Assembly (NCBI GenBank): GCA_045586595.1
Contig: JAZNAQ010000009.1
Span: 1 to 31,725 of the forward strand
Direction of reading: 5' to 3'
From: SIG480 sp045586595
GTDB taxonomy: Bacteria > Bacillota > Clostridia > Oscillospirales > JAAYXM01
Length of the DNA stretch: 31,725 bases
Positions within the stretch are counted from its first letter, which is position 1. Every line of letters starts with the position of its first letter. Made by a program: the position numbers and the translations under genes. This document shows positions 1-8,119 of the stretch, piece by piece. The notes under the pieces were generated by a model. It saw only the letters and a list, made by a program, of their open reading frames with translations. It did not search any database and had not been told where the DNA came from.

Positions 1-33
1 CTTAAGAATATCGGAATAACTTTGGCAGATTAG
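1..33 (+). CDS. C-terminal tail of an upstream gene, possibly dapA (partial)
   Basis: The first frame is open from base 1 and ends at a TAG at 31-33, encoding LKNIGITLAD. Its stop lies 14 bases before the dapB start, and the dapB ribosome binding site (GGAAGTGG, 33-40) follows it at once, so the two are probably co-transcribed. dapA (4-hydroxy-tetrahydrodipicolinate synthase) is the usual gene before dapB in clostridia, but ten residues cannot prove the identity. This is inference from gene order. Confidence 0.4.
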   Translation, partial: LKNIGITLAD

Positions 34-47
34 GAAGTGGCTTACCA

Positions 48-818
48 ATGACAAAAATTTTGCTTTCCGGTTGTAACGGACGAATGGGTAAGGCTATATC
101 TGAAATGTGTCAGAAGAACCCCGGAACAACCATTGTGGCTGGTCTTGACCTTTGCACAGAACGCAGATTTGATTATCCTGTGTATGAGTCTGTTGCTGAA
201 ATCAACGAAGAAATTGATGTAGTTATAGATTTTTCAAATCCTAAAAATCTATCTTCACTTCTTGATTTTTGTACCACAAATAAAATACCCGCCGTACTTT
301 GTACTACAGGTTTCTCGAAAGATGATATTGCTCTTATCGAAAACGCTTCAAAAGTAATACCGGTTTTCCGTTCAGGCAATATGTCTCTTGGTATCAATGT
401 ACTCATGATGCTTGCTCGCCGAGCTGCCAAAGTCCTTGGTGATAGTTTTGACATTGAAATAATTGAACGCCACCACAACCAAAAGCTTGACGCGCCAAGC
501 GGTACTGCAATTATGCTTGCAGAAGCTGTAGAATCGGCACTTCCATATCAGTCAGAGCGCGTATATGACAGACATAGTGTCCGAGCAAAACGTGCATATA
601 ACGAGATAGGAATGCACTCTGTGCGAGGCGGAACTATTGTAGGCGAACACGAGGTTATCTTTGCAGGAGAAAATGAGACCATTGAACTTTCTCACTCAGC
701 TCAATCAAGAGAGGTTTTTGCTGCGGGCGCAATTAAGGCCGCTATATATCTCTCATCATGCGATAGAGCAGGGAAGTACACCATGGATGACCTTATCAGC
801 AGTTGTATGGATATATAA
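48..818 (+). CDS. dapB: 4-hydroxy-tetrahydrodipicolinate reductase
   Basis: Cytoplasmic NAD(P)H-dependent reductase that converts 4-hydroxy-tetrahydrodipicolinate to tetrahydrodipicolinate in the diaminopimelate/lysine pathway; in spore formers this also leads toward dipicolinate. The 256-residue product has the N-terminal Rossmann motif GCNGRMG (8-14) and the family's catalytic segment ERHHNQKLDAPSGTA (140-154), with the His pair at 142-143 and Lys146 matching the E. coli His159/Lys163 pair. Length is normal. The ATG has a Shine-Dalgarno at 33-40. The gene probably ends an operon with dapA, since a strong terminator follows at 910-944. Confidence 0.97.
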   Translation: MTKILLSGCNGRMGKAISEMCQKNPGTTIVAGLDLCTERRFDYPVYESVAEINEEIDVVIDFSNPKNLSSLLDFCTTNKIPAVLCTTGFSKDDIALIENASKVIPVFRSGNMSLGINVLMMLARRAAKVLGDSFDIEIIERHHNQKLDAPSGTAIMLAEAVESALPYQSERVYDRHSVRAKRAYNEIGMHSVRGGTIVGEHEVIFAGENETIELSHSAQSREVFAAGAIKAAIYLSSCDRAGKYTMDDLISSCMDI

Positions 819-909
819 TTGTTGTGTATTTTGCTAAATCTTAAATTTACAGTTTTATGTTGTTGACATCTTATATTATTTATAGACTCAACAAAATATA
901 GAGTTTCTA

Positions 910-944
910 AACAACCACACCTACAACAGGTGCGGTTGTTTTTT
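910..944 (+). terminator. Intrinsic terminator after dapB
   Basis: Arms 910-922 and 928-940 pair over 13 positions with one A-C mismatch around the 5-base loop ACAAC. A T run at 936-944 follows. It is correctly placed to end the dapB transcript. Confidence 0.9.
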
Positions 945-952
945 ACGTCTTT

Positions 953-973
953 ACGAGGTTGACATAACCTCGT
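953..973. repeat. Perfect 8-bp inverted repeat between dapB and proC
   Basis: ACGAGGTT (953-960) and AACCTCGT (966-973) flank a 5-base loop. It lies 8 bases past the dapB terminator T run and upstream of proC. No clear T run follows, so it could be a second weak terminator or a protein-binding site. The 150 bases from 953 to the proC start otherwise hold only a possible -35/-10 pair (TTGAGG 1046-1051, TATTAT 1070-1075, 18-base spacer). Confidence 0.5.
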
Positions 974-1102
974 TTACATAACCCCTTTGTGCTAATTAAC
1001 AAAAAATCCCCAAAACCAAATATTTCACTTGCATTTGCATCGGTTTTGAGGTATATTTTATCTACATGGTATTATGTAAATCATTTAGTGGAGGAAATAG
1101 TT

Positions 1103-1921
1103 TTGGCAGAATTACCAGGAGTTTCTTTTATTGGCGGCGGAAATATGGCAGGAGCCATCATAGACGCCCTTTTAGCATCTTTAATATTGCCACCGGACAG
1201 AATTTCTGTTTTTGACCCCTCAGAGAGCAAGCGCACAGAATTCAGACAGAAAAAAATCAATGTTGCAAAATCAAACATTGAACTTGCTCAAAAAAATGAC
1301 ATACTTATCCTTGCTGTAAAACCACAGGTTATAGACTCAGTATTACAAGAACTTGCCGGCAAACTTCAAAGCAAATGCGTAGTTTCTATCGCAGCAGGAA
1401 TTTCTGTTGAACACATCAAATCAATGATCGGCAACGAAATCCCCGTAATTCGCGCACTCCCAAATACGCCTATGTTGATTTTGGAAGGAATGACGGTTAT
1501 CGCCGAGGCCCCGGAAGTCTTCAAAGATATTTTTGATTTCGTTGTATCTATATTTAAAGCGGCAGGTGAGGTGGTTGTTCTCCCCGAAAGCAGTATTAAT
1601 GAGGCAATACCTCTTTCAAGCTCAAGCCCTGCATTTTTCTTTAGAATGTTAGAAGCTATGGCAACATCCGGTGTCAATACAGGGATTTCTTACGATGATG
1701 CATTTAAGCTATCTGCTGTAGCTATGATTGGTTCAGCAAAATATGCGTTAAAAAGTGACAAATCTCCTACAGAACTCATAAAACAAGTGTCTTCACCCGG
1801 AGGAACAACCGTTGCCGCACTTACAGCTTTTGATGATTTTGATTTTGAAGCTTTTATAAACGAAGTATCTGCTCGTTGCATCAAACGAGCGTATGAACTC
1901 GGAAATCCTAGCGAAAAGTAA
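1103..1921 (+). CDS. proC: Pyrroline-5-carboxylate reductase
   Basis: Final step of proline synthesis: NAD(P)H reduction of pyrroline-5-carboxylate. I chose the TTG at 1103 rather than the in-frame GTG at 989. It sits 7 bases after a strong GGAGGA (1090-1095) and gives a normal-length 272-residue protein beginning MAELPGVSFIGGGNMAGAI, where FIGGGNMAGAI is the family's nucleotide-binding start. The 38 extra residues from 989 look non-coding. The C-terminal signature SSPGGTTVAAL is present, as is the family's RALPNTP motif. It appears to be a stand-alone gene with a possible promoter at 1046-1075. Confidence 0.95.
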   Translation: MAELPGVSFIGGGNMAGAIIDALLASLILPPDRISVFDPSESKRTEFRQKKINVAKSNIELAQKNDILILAVKPQVIDSVLQELAGKLQSKCVVSIAAGISVEHIKSMIGNEIPVIRALPNTPMLILEGMTVIAEAPEVFKDIFDFVVSIFKAAGEVVVLPESSINEAIPLSSSSPAFFFRMLEAMATSGVNTGISYDDAFKLSAVAMIGSAKYALKSDKSPTELIKQVSSPGGTTVAALTAFDDFDFEAFINEVSARCIKRAYELGNPSEK

Positions 1922-1987
1922 GGAATACAAAGACAAGCTCGTTCATATTTATCTATTATAGGTATAATATGAAAGGGGACGTCTAAC

Positions 1988-2617
1988 GTGCGAAAACTTA
2001 ACGCAAAAAAAATACCGGTTGCAGTGTTTGGCAACATATCTCTTAACGCTGCAATAATGATTATCTTTTTTCTTGTCGGAATGGTCGCCGGATGCATATT
2101 TAATGTATACGCAAACGATGCCGGCAGCAACATATTATTCAACAACAATTTAAAAGAAATTGCTACAAACGGTGCAACAACATATTCTTTTACGAAGACG
2201 TACATTAATTTAGTAAAATATCCGGCAATTATTTTTCTGCTTGGATATACCGCTCTTGGCATATTTGCAATCCCTCTCGCGGTCTCAATTAAAGGTTTTT
2301 TTATCTCGTTCTCAGTATCGTCTGTAATACAAGCTTTTGGGATGAGTGGTTTTTGTGCGGCTTTAGCAATGTTCGGGTTACAAACCATGGTGTCTATCCC
2401 TTGCATTATTATAATGGCTTCTTTTTCGCTTGAAACATCCAAGCTCTTTACAAATGTTTTACACCGTTCGAAAAAACAAGTTTCTTCAAATTTCACAAAC
2501 CCTTCACTGCATATTATACTCTTTATAATAACGGCAATTTTGCTCCTTATATTTGCTCTGTTTGATACTTTGCTTACACCCACGCTTGTTTCTCTTGTTG
2601 CTAAAAATATTTTCTAA
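1988..2617 (+). CDS. spoIIM: Stage II sporulation protein M (SpoIIM)
   Basis: A 209-residue polytopic membrane protein with hydrophobic segments around residues 17-42, 72-95, 103-135 and 175-200. In Bacillus, SpoIIM belongs to the SpoIIDMP complex that thins septal peptidoglycan during engulfment. The length matches (about 215 in B. subtilis), and an immediately downstream xerD recalls the spoIIM/xerD neighbourhood of Bacillus. The GTG start at 1988 is preceded by AGGGGAC (1974-1980). The ORF stops 17 bases before xerD, suggesting co-transcription. The identification combines topology, family resemblance and gene order; a more distant DUF95-family protein is the alternative. Confidence 0.85.
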   Translation: MRKLNAKKIPVAVFGNISLNAAIMIIFFLVGMVAGCIFNVYANDAGSNILFNNNLKEIATNGATTYSFTKTYINLVKYPAIIFLLGYTALGIFAIPLAVSIKGFFISFSVSSVIQAFGMSGFCAALAMFGLQTMVSIPCIIIMASFSLETSKLFTNVLHRSKKQVSSNFTNPSLHIILFIITAILLLIFALFDTLLTPTLVSLVAKNIF

Positions 2618-2634
2618 CAAACCGAGGTATTTAA

Positions 2635-3516
2635 ATGATTGACTACATAAGCGAATTTGAATTATATTTACAACAGAACAAAAGCGCTTCATATAACACG
2701 GTAGTTTCTTATATTCGTGACATATGTAAGTTCAATGAGTTTTCATACGAAAACGGCATAAAAGATATCAAAAAATGCACAGAAAAAGATATTTCAAAAT
2801 ACATTGAGCACTTAAATAATGACGGAAAGTCCTGCGCTACAATTACAAGAGCCATTGCATCGCTGAGAGCTTTCTTTACATACCTGATGTCTTTGAATGT
2901 CGTTTCTAAAAACCCAACACGAAATATAAAGTCTCAAAAAAAGAAAAAGACATTGCCTCGTATACTCACAAACAAAGAAGTCGATTTATTTCTCAGCCAA
3001 CCCAAATGTGACTCGCTGAAAGGGTATCGTGACAAAGCCATGCTTGAGCTTTTGTACGCCACAGGAATACGCGTTAGCGAGCTTATTTCCTTGAATATGA
3101 ATGACATTAATATCAACCTTGGTTTTGTGCGTTGCGGAAAGGGAAGTGGAGAGAGAATTATACCCATGTATCCTGCGGCAATCTCCGCGGTAAAAGATTA
3201 CATAACTTCCGCAAGACCGCTCCTTACAAACCCTGCTGAAAATTCACTTTTTGTAAATTTAAACGGCGAAAGAATGACCCGACAGGGATTTTGGAAAATT
3301 ATAAAACATTATCAGCAAACCGCTAAAATAACGACAGAAATCACCCCGCATGTTCTAAGACATTCATTTGCCGCACACCTCCTCGCCAACGGCGCAGATA
3401 TTGATGTTATCAAAGAAATGATGGGACACTCTGATATATCATCAACACTTGTATACACACAGTTGATAAAGAACAACTTAAAAAGTTCTTATATCAAATT
3501 CCATCCTCGAGCCTGA
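2635..3516 (+). CDS. xerD: Site-specific tyrosine recombinase XerD
   Basis: Resolves chromosome dimers at dif together with a XerC partner. The 293-residue protein has an N-terminal SAM-like core-binding domain (about 1-90) and a C-terminal catalytic domain carrying the complete set Arg146 (TGIRVSEL), Lys169, His239-x-x-Arg242 (HVLRHSFAAHLLANGAD), His265 (MMGHSDISST) and nucleophile Tyr274. Its length is that of host Xer proteins rather than phage integrases. It lies 17 bases downstream of spoIIM, the position of XerD in related genomes. GAGG at 2623-2626 precedes the ATG. Confidence 0.93.
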   Translation: MIDYISEFELYLQQNKSASYNTVVSYIRDICKFNEFSYENGIKDIKKCTEKDISKYIEHLNNDGKSCATITRAIASLRAFFTYLMSLNVVSKNPTRNIKSQKKKKTLPRILTNKEVDLFLSQPKCDSLKGYRDKAMLELLYATGIRVSELISLNMNDININLGFVRCGKGSGERIIPMYPAAISAVKDYITSARPLLTNPAENSLFVNLNGERMTRQGFWKIIKHYQQTAKITTEITPHVLRHSFAAHLLANGADIDVIKEMMGHSDISSTLVYTQLIKNNLKSSYIKFHPRA

Positions 3517-3553
3517 TACAATTACTATATACAAAAGAAACGGAGAAATTAAC

Positions 3554-4408
3554 GTGTCACTTTTTAATTTCAACAAAAATATAACCAAAAACCAAAACAA
3601 GGAAAAACGCGCCATCTTTAGATACTTCGAAATAATTTATACAAAATTCTCAAAGCTCATTTTGTTAAACCTCATGTATTTTGCCTGCATTGTGCCGTTA
3701 CTGTGCGGAATCATCTACTTCACATGCGTTATATTCGGAGCTTCTGCACAAACTGTACAGACCTTCTTTTTTATACATATGTCGGTATGGATAACCGAAC
3801 TTATCCCTTTACCAATTTTTATCGTGTTATTTATCATTTCACTTGCGGCATACGGCCCGCTCACAGCCGGCTTTACTTATTGTATACGAAACATGGTAAC
3901 TGGCAAACACTTTTGGATGAGCGAGATGTTCTCACGCGCAAAAAGCAACTTGAAACAAGGGTTTGTTTTTGGAATAATTGATATAACAGTACTGTTTAGC
4001 CTTATACTTTATCTTGCAGCTGATACATCATCACTCCAGGGAAACAGTTTAGTGTTCTACCAAAGTGCAAAAATACTTGCAGTAATCATTTCGGTCATAT
4101 ACTTCTGGATACGTTTTTATACCTATTCGATAGCCGTTACATTTGAACTTTCTGTTAAAGACATATTCAAAAACGCACTTATATTTTGCGTACTCGGCTT
4201 CTTTAAAAACATAATCTCAATACTTCTTATCGCTTTTATATCATTCACTTTCACATCGACACCTAAAGTTGACTTAGTCCTCATAGCAACCTTGTTCTTT
4301 TCAATATGCCGTTTTTCAACAGTATTTTCAACATATCCGATAATCGAAAAATATATGATTAAAGCGACAAAGAAAGCAAAGCAGAGCAAAACTGAAGAAA
4401 TAGAATAA
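3554..4408 (+). CDS. DUF624 (YesL-like) membrane protein
   Basis: A 284-residue integral membrane protein with a basic N-terminus (residues 1-30) and about six hydrophobic segments (roughly 34-60, 78-105, 140-158, 175-195, 212-232, 238-258). The opening FRYFEIIYTKFSKLILLNLMY resembles the DUF624 family, in which a short soluble start leads into the first membrane span. Function is unknown; some relatives sit in carbohydrate-use operons, but nothing here points to sugars. The GTG start is preceded by GGAG (3542-3545) at 8 bases. It is probably the last gene of the spoIIM-xerD unit and ends at the bidirectional terminator that follows. Confidence 0.75.
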   Translation: MSLFNFNKNITKNQNKEKRAIFRYFEIIYTKFSKLILLNLMYFACIVPLLCGIIYFTCVIFGASAQTVQTFFFIHMSVWITELIPLPIFIVLFIISLAAYGPLTAGFTYCIRNMVTGKHFWMSEMFSRAKSNLKQGFVFGIIDITVLFSLILYLAADTSSLQGNSLVFYQSAKILAVIISVIYFWIRFYTYSIAVTFELSVKDIFKNALIFCVLGFFKNIISILLIAFISFTFTSTPKVDLVLIATLFFSICRFSTVFSTYPIIEKYMIKATKKAKQSKTEEIE

Positions 4409-4410
4409 AT

Positions 4411-4451
4411 AAAAAACGGTTTAAAGCATTTTTGGCTTTAAACCGTTTTCA
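4411..4451. terminator. Bidirectional terminator between convergent genes
   Basis: A perfect 15-bp stem (4413-4427 with 4435-4449) surrounds a 7-base loop. There is an A run on the left and a T run on the right. It can terminate both the DUF624 gene (+) and the tyrosine recombinase gene (-). Confidence 0.92.
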
Positions 4452-4460
4452 TTAAAGAGT

Positions 4461-5480
4461 TTATTCATCTTTTATATTTTTATATGTAGACAGAGGATTG
4501 GCCTGTGCCGCAACTCTCAGAGTCTCACTATCTGCATGGGTATAAATCTCTGTAGTATTTAGATGTTCATGCCCTAGAACCTCCTGGAGAGCCTTTACAT
4601 CAACTCCGTTTTTATACATTAGTGTAGCAGATGTGTGACGTAGCTTATGAACCGATATTCTCGAATCGAGCCCTGCGAAACTGCAGTATTTCTTAACAAG
4701 CCACTTCACGGTGGACGTGCTAATTCTATTACCTTTTCGGCTTATAAACATAGCTTTTTCGTCTTTTTGTTTAATGTTCGTCATTTTCGAGCGTTCTTCT
4801 AAATAGTTTGACAATGCAGTTAAAGTTGCATCATTGAGGTATACAACACGTTCTTTTCTGCCTTTACCAAGAACACGCAAGGTTTCTTCCTTTACATCAC
4901 CAAGATTTATACCTGTAAGCTCAGAAACACGCAAACCACAATTTAAAAACAGCATTATAATACAGAAATCGCGCGTTTTAAACTCACCATCTATACTTTG
5001 CAGAAGTTTAACGCTCTCATCATATGTAAGATAATTCGGTAGTTTTGCGCGATTTTTTGGAAATTCAAGCTCAGACATAGGATTTTCTGATATCTTGCTT
5101 GTTTTTTGTAAGTATTTATAAAAACTCCTCAAAGACGATACCTTGCGAGCTCGTGTAGCAGGCGAAAGACCGTATTCAGAAAATTGGCTGTTATGAAATT
5201 TTTTTCTTTCTGTGGATAGGTAATCAAAGTATTCATAGACATCTGTTAATTTTATTTGTTTTATAAAATCTATATCAATGTCACTAATATCTATTAACGC
5301 AAGCCCGTCAGAATCAGAAATCTGCGCTTTACCAAAAACAACTTTCATATATTTAAAAAAAGTTCTTAAGTCTAAAAGATATTCGTTAATTGTGCCGGGA
5401 GACTTATCATTAATTGTGTTCATGTAATTTGCAAATTCACGAACAAGCTGCGGCATTTTTGATATTTCTTCACGAGTCAT
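4461..5480 (-). CDS. Second tyrosine recombinase (XerC/integrase family)
   Basis: A 339-residue tyrosine recombinase with an N-terminal SAM-like domain and all catalytic residues: Arg184 (CGLRVSEL), Lys206, His278-x-x-Arg281 (VHKLRHTSATLMYKNG), His304 (VLGHEHLNTT) and Tyr313. It is about 40 residues longer than a typical XerC, with extra sequence around 45-105. I chose the ATG at 5480 over the GTG at 5492 because GGTGAT just upstream matches the extended anti-Shine-Dalgarno. It stands alone between terminator hairpins, with no phage or transposon genes. It could be the XerC partner of the nearby XerD or an orphan recombinase; I cannot decide which. Confidence 0.88.
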   Translation of the reverse strand: MTREEISKMPQLVREFANYMNTINDKSPGTINEYLLDLRTFFKYMKVVFGKAQISDSDGLALIDISDIDIDFIKQIKLTDVYEYFDYLSTERKKFHNSQFSEYGLSPATRARKVSSLRSFYKYLQKTSKISENPMSELEFPKNRAKLPNYLTYDESVKLLQSIDGEFKTRDFCIIMLFLNCGLRVSELTGINLGDVKEETLRVLGKGRKERVVYLNDATLTALSNYLEERSKMTNIKQKDEKAMFISRKGNRISTSTVKWLVKKYCSFAGLDSRISVHKLRHTSATLMYKNGVDVKALQEVLGHEHLNTTEIYTHADSETLRVAAQANPLSTYKNIKDE

Positions 5481-5542
5481 AACTATCACCACATTTCTTT
5501 ATTATATTTATAATAACATATCATTTCCGTAAATTCAATCCC

Positions 5543-5578
5543 CCGAATTGAACAAAATTTTTATTTTGTTCAATTCGG
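5543..5578. terminator. Perfect 16-bp inverted repeat, probable terminator of the permease operon
   Basis: CCGAATTGAACAAAAT (5543-5558) and its exact complement (5563-5578) flank TTTT. It lies just beyond the end of the minus-strand permease gene (5609) and upstream of the recombinase start (5480). On the minus strand the hairpin is followed by GGGG rather than a T run, so termination is plausible but not textbook. A protein-binding role is also possible. Confidence 0.6.
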
Positions 5579-5608
5579 TTAATATGACTCTATATCTCCC
5601 CTTAGACA

Positions 5609-6799
5609 TCAATTTCGTCTTAATGCTTCTATTGGCTCAAGCCTTGAGGCTTTAAATGCAGGTATTACAGAAAAAATTCCACCGCAAAAAAACGAAACAA
5701 TCTCAGCAGCTGCAAAGGTTTTAAAATTAAATATAAAGCCAAGGTTTAATAGGTTTGAAATCATAAATGTGATTGAACAACCAATAACAGCCCCAAGCGT
5801 TCCTCCAATTAACGCAATCATTATTGATTCAAACAAAAAGCACAACAGTATATCTTTAGACTTTGCCCCTACTGCCATACAAACACCTATTTCCCTTTTT
5901 CTTTCTGCTGTTGATGAAAACATGGTATTCATAATGCCCAAGCCTGCAACACAAAGTGAAATTCCGGCAATAGCACTGATAAAGAGCGAAATAAGCTCTG
6001 TTATTGACTTAATTTCTCCCATTTTTGATGTTACATTTTCAGAAATGTAACTATTAGGTGAAGATTTTATATTAGACAAATATTCCGCAAATTCAGCTCC
6101 ATCAGAATTGTATTCACCAGTACATTTTATTGCTATTTGGCTTATCTCATCTTTTCCTCTCAATTCATTAAGGGTTGAATATGGTAAATACAAAAAATCC
6201 GGCATATTATTACCAAACATTTGATTAATTCCGTCTTTTTGTGACTTTATAACCCCAATTATTTCGAGTTTTTCATTATATCCATTAAACTTAATAACCA
6301 AATCTTTCCCTACAACATTTGTTCTGCGATATGTTTTTAAAGCAAGCTCATCATCAACAACAACAACTCGTCCGCCTTTTTTTATATCAGATATGTTAGG
6401 CACACGCCCGTGAAGCAAAGTAACGTTATACACTCGGTCTGCCTGCTCACCTACACCAAACAAAACAGCGTTTGACATTATTTGATTCATCTTAAATGTA
6501 CCTATCTCCAGCACTACAGGCAACGTCATTAATATATTGTCAAATCTTTTCTCAAGCTTTTTTGCATCCTCCGCAACTAAAGGCACAGAGTTTTTATCCT
6601 GACTTTGATATACCGAAACTCCGCTAAGCCCCAACTTCTCAAGTTCTTTTGTTATCAACCTTTCCCCGCTCGAACCGACTGACGACACTAACAATACTGA
6701 TGATACCCCTATCATTACCGACAGCGCAGTAAGTGCACTTCGTGTTTTTCCACGAAAAGCGTTAATTGAAGCTATTTTTAAGACATCTTTTATACTCAT
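5609..6799 (-). CDS. ABC transporter permease, MacB/FtsX family (no ATPase domain)
   Basis: A 396-residue permease with the MacB layout. An N-terminal span (about 18-40, after IASINAFRGKTRSALTALSV) is followed by a large extracytoplasmic MacB-like domain (about 45-265). Three C-terminal spans (about 267-290, 320-345, 360-382) contain the FtsX-family segment EIGVCMAVGAKSKDILLCFL. The terminal ALRRN is typical. The start is one base after the adaptor gene's stop, so translation is coupled. In this family the permease works with a separate or fused ATPase plus a MacA adaptor to move peptides, antibiotics or lipoproteins outward. No ATPase is encoded in the gene or beside it, so the energy source must be elsewhere or the system is degenerate. 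Confidence 0.88.
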   Translation of the reverse strand: MSIKDVLKIASINAFRGKTRSALTALSVMIGVSSVLLVSSVGSSGERLITKELEKLGLSGVSVYQSQDKNSVPLVAEDAKKLEKRFDNILMTLPVVLEIGTFKMNQIMSNAVLFGVGEQADRVYNVTLLHGRVPNISDIKKGGRVVVVDDELALKTYRRTNVVGKDLVIKFNGYNEKLEIIGVIKSQKDGINQMFGNNMPDFLYLPYSTLNELRGKDEISQIAIKCTGEYNSDGAEFAEYLSNIKSSPNSYISENVTSKMGEIKSITELISLFISAIAGISLCVAGLGIMNTMFSSTAERKREIGVCMAVGAKSKDILLCFLFESIMIALIGGTLGAVIGCSITFMISNLLNLGFIFNFKTFAAAEIVSFFCGGIFSVIPAFKASRLEPIEALRRN

Positions 6800-6800
6800 A

Positions 6801-7796
6801 TTATAAACCTATTACTTTGCTGTTTTCTTTCACATCTTCCGAAGGGCTTAAAATAACTAAATCCTTTTCGCTTATTCCCTTTCTTATTTCAACCTCTTCA
6901 TCAAGCTCAAACCCTATATCCACATAACACCTTTTTGCAATTCCATTTTTAACACAGAACACATATTCCCTGTTATTATCATCTTGCAATATACATTCAT
7001 ATGGCAATGTGATTGCATTTTTTATCGTATCAGACGTTATTTTCGTATTTACATTTAACTCCGGACGTAGCATACCGTCCGGATTTTGTATACTTATAAC
7101 GGCTTCAATATACGTCTCCCCGTCTCCAGTAAGCGATGGCATATACTTTGCTACCGGATAAATACACTCGATTAAGCCAGAATAAACAGTCTCTCCAAAG
7201 GCTTCTGCGGTAATTTCCACACTCTCACCTTCTTGTATTTTTGAAGAGTACTGTTCTGGAATCATTGTTTTTACATATAAATCAGAAAAATCAGAAATAC
7301 TTATTAGCTTGTTGATTGCGCTTACATTTTCACCCACCTGAATATTTAAAGATGTTACAACCCCGGCTATAGGGCTTTTTATAATACGATTTTGTGGCTC
7401 AAGCTGTAATCTTGTTTCTTCGGCTGAATCCAAATTCACCGCAACGCCGTACTCCTCAAAAACAGAAGTTATTCCACTAGTGTCTATGTTGTAACTCTCA
7501 AACGCATCAGTTTCCATAGAAACAGGCTCTATTTCGGCTAAAACAGCACCTTTTTCAACCACATCACCGATAGAAACATTAACAGATTTAACCCTTGCAA
7601 TGCCATCAATATATATATCGCGTTTGTTGGCCTCTTTAATTTTTCCGTTTGCGTTTATATAATCATATATATTTTTTACCTGTGGGCTTACTGTAAGTAC
7701 TTGTATTTCACTTTTCTCATCTGATTCAGGAGAGTATGCCCACATTACAGATATAACTAATATAGTTAATATAACTGTAACGATACATCTTTTCAT
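6801..7796 (-). CDS. MacA/HlyD-type efflux adaptor (membrane fusion protein)
   Basis: A 331-residue periplasmic-adaptor family protein with an N-terminal membrane anchor (about 4-20) and a biotinyl-lipoyl-like split domain. The halves are IARVKSVNVSIGDVVEKGAV and IKSPIAGVVTSLNIQVGENV. A beta-barrel region and a membrane-proximal C-terminus follow. The hairpin between the lipoyl halves is short, as in Gram-positive adaptors with no outer membrane. I preferred the ATG at 7796 over the GTG at 7805, because AGGAGG lies only 2 bases before the GTG but 11 before the ATG. It forms a two-gene unit with the permease and is divergent from the Cys-rich gene. Confidence 0.85.
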   Translation of the reverse strand: MKRCIVTVILTILVISVMWAYSPESDEKSEIQVLTVSPQVKNIYDYINANGKIKEANKRDIYIDGIARVKSVNVSIGDVVEKGAVLAEIEPVSMETDAFESYNIDTSGITSVFEEYGVAVNLDSAEETRLQLEPQNRIIKSPIAGVVTSLNIQVGENVSAINKLISISDFSDLYVKTMIPEQYSSKIQEGESVEITAEAFGETVYSGLIECIYPVAKYMPSLTGDGETYIEAVISIQNPDGMLRPELNVNTKITSDTIKNAITLPYECILQDDNNREYVFCVKNGIAKRCYVDIGFELDEEVEIRKGISEKDLVILSPSEDVKENSKVIGL

Positions 7797-7875
7797 AACG
7801 CACACGTCCTCCTAATATAGAATATTTTTTATGCTTTTCGCAAACATTACTAGAAAGATATTTGAGGTGTTGAAT

Positions 7876-8046
7876 ATGGGCTTTATTCCTTGTACGAGCA
7901 ACTGTAAATACCAACAAGACGGAACATGCTCACTCGAACAAGCTTCTTCTATTGGAATTGTGTCCGACTCAGGCTGTATTCATTATGTCCCGAAAGAAGT
8001 CTCTGAATACAGTTTTGAAAAAATAAAAAAAGATAATACGCACTAA
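7876..8046 (+). CDS. Small Cys-rich protein of unknown function
   Basis: A 56-residue protein with Cys at 6, 10, 18 and 34 (CTSNCKYQQDGTC then SGC). This pattern suggests a small metal site or redox fold. Short clostridial proteins of this type are often annotated, without good basis, as hydroxymyristoyl-ACP dehydratase; no dehydratase domain is present. The ATG at 7876 follows GAGGTG (7864-7869) at 6 bases; an upstream in-frame ATG at 7831 has no such site. It is transcribed alone, divergent from the adaptor gene, and ends at a terminator. Confidence 0.7.
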   Translation: MGFIPCTSNCKYQQDGTCSLEQASSIGIVSDSGCIHYVPKEVSEYSFEKIKKDNTH

Positions 8047-8072
8047 AATATGCATTTTTAAAACAACACATA

Positions 8073-8108
8073 AAAACACCTACTAACTAATTAGTCAGTA
8101 GGTGTTTT
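8073..8108. terminator. Bidirectional terminator
   Basis: An 18+18 base near-perfect palindrome (one mismatch) begins with AAAACACCTACT and ends with TTTT. It serves the Cys-rich gene (+) and the dehydrogenase gene (-), which converge here. Confidence 0.9.
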
Positions 8109-8119
8109 GAATTTTAATT

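Noticed and set aside
1943..1970. Possible sigma-E promoter (TCATATT ... TATAATAT) for spoIIM
   Set aside because: Transcription would start near 1976, within the AGGGGAC ribosome binding site (1974-1980), and the -10 fits the sigma-E consensus only partly. The TATAAT here is probably chance, or a promoter whose start I cannot place.
1690..2583. Long minus-strand frame of 297 codons opposite proC/spoIIM
   Set aside because: It spans two real genes on the other strand and the intergenic gap, lacks a ribosome binding site, and its sequence shows no recognisable domain.
5543..5578. dif site for the adjacent recombinase
   Set aside because: Bacterial dif sites are 28 bases with 11-bp arms around a 6-base centre and a recognisable core. 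This palindrome has 16-bp arms, a 4-base centre and no such core.
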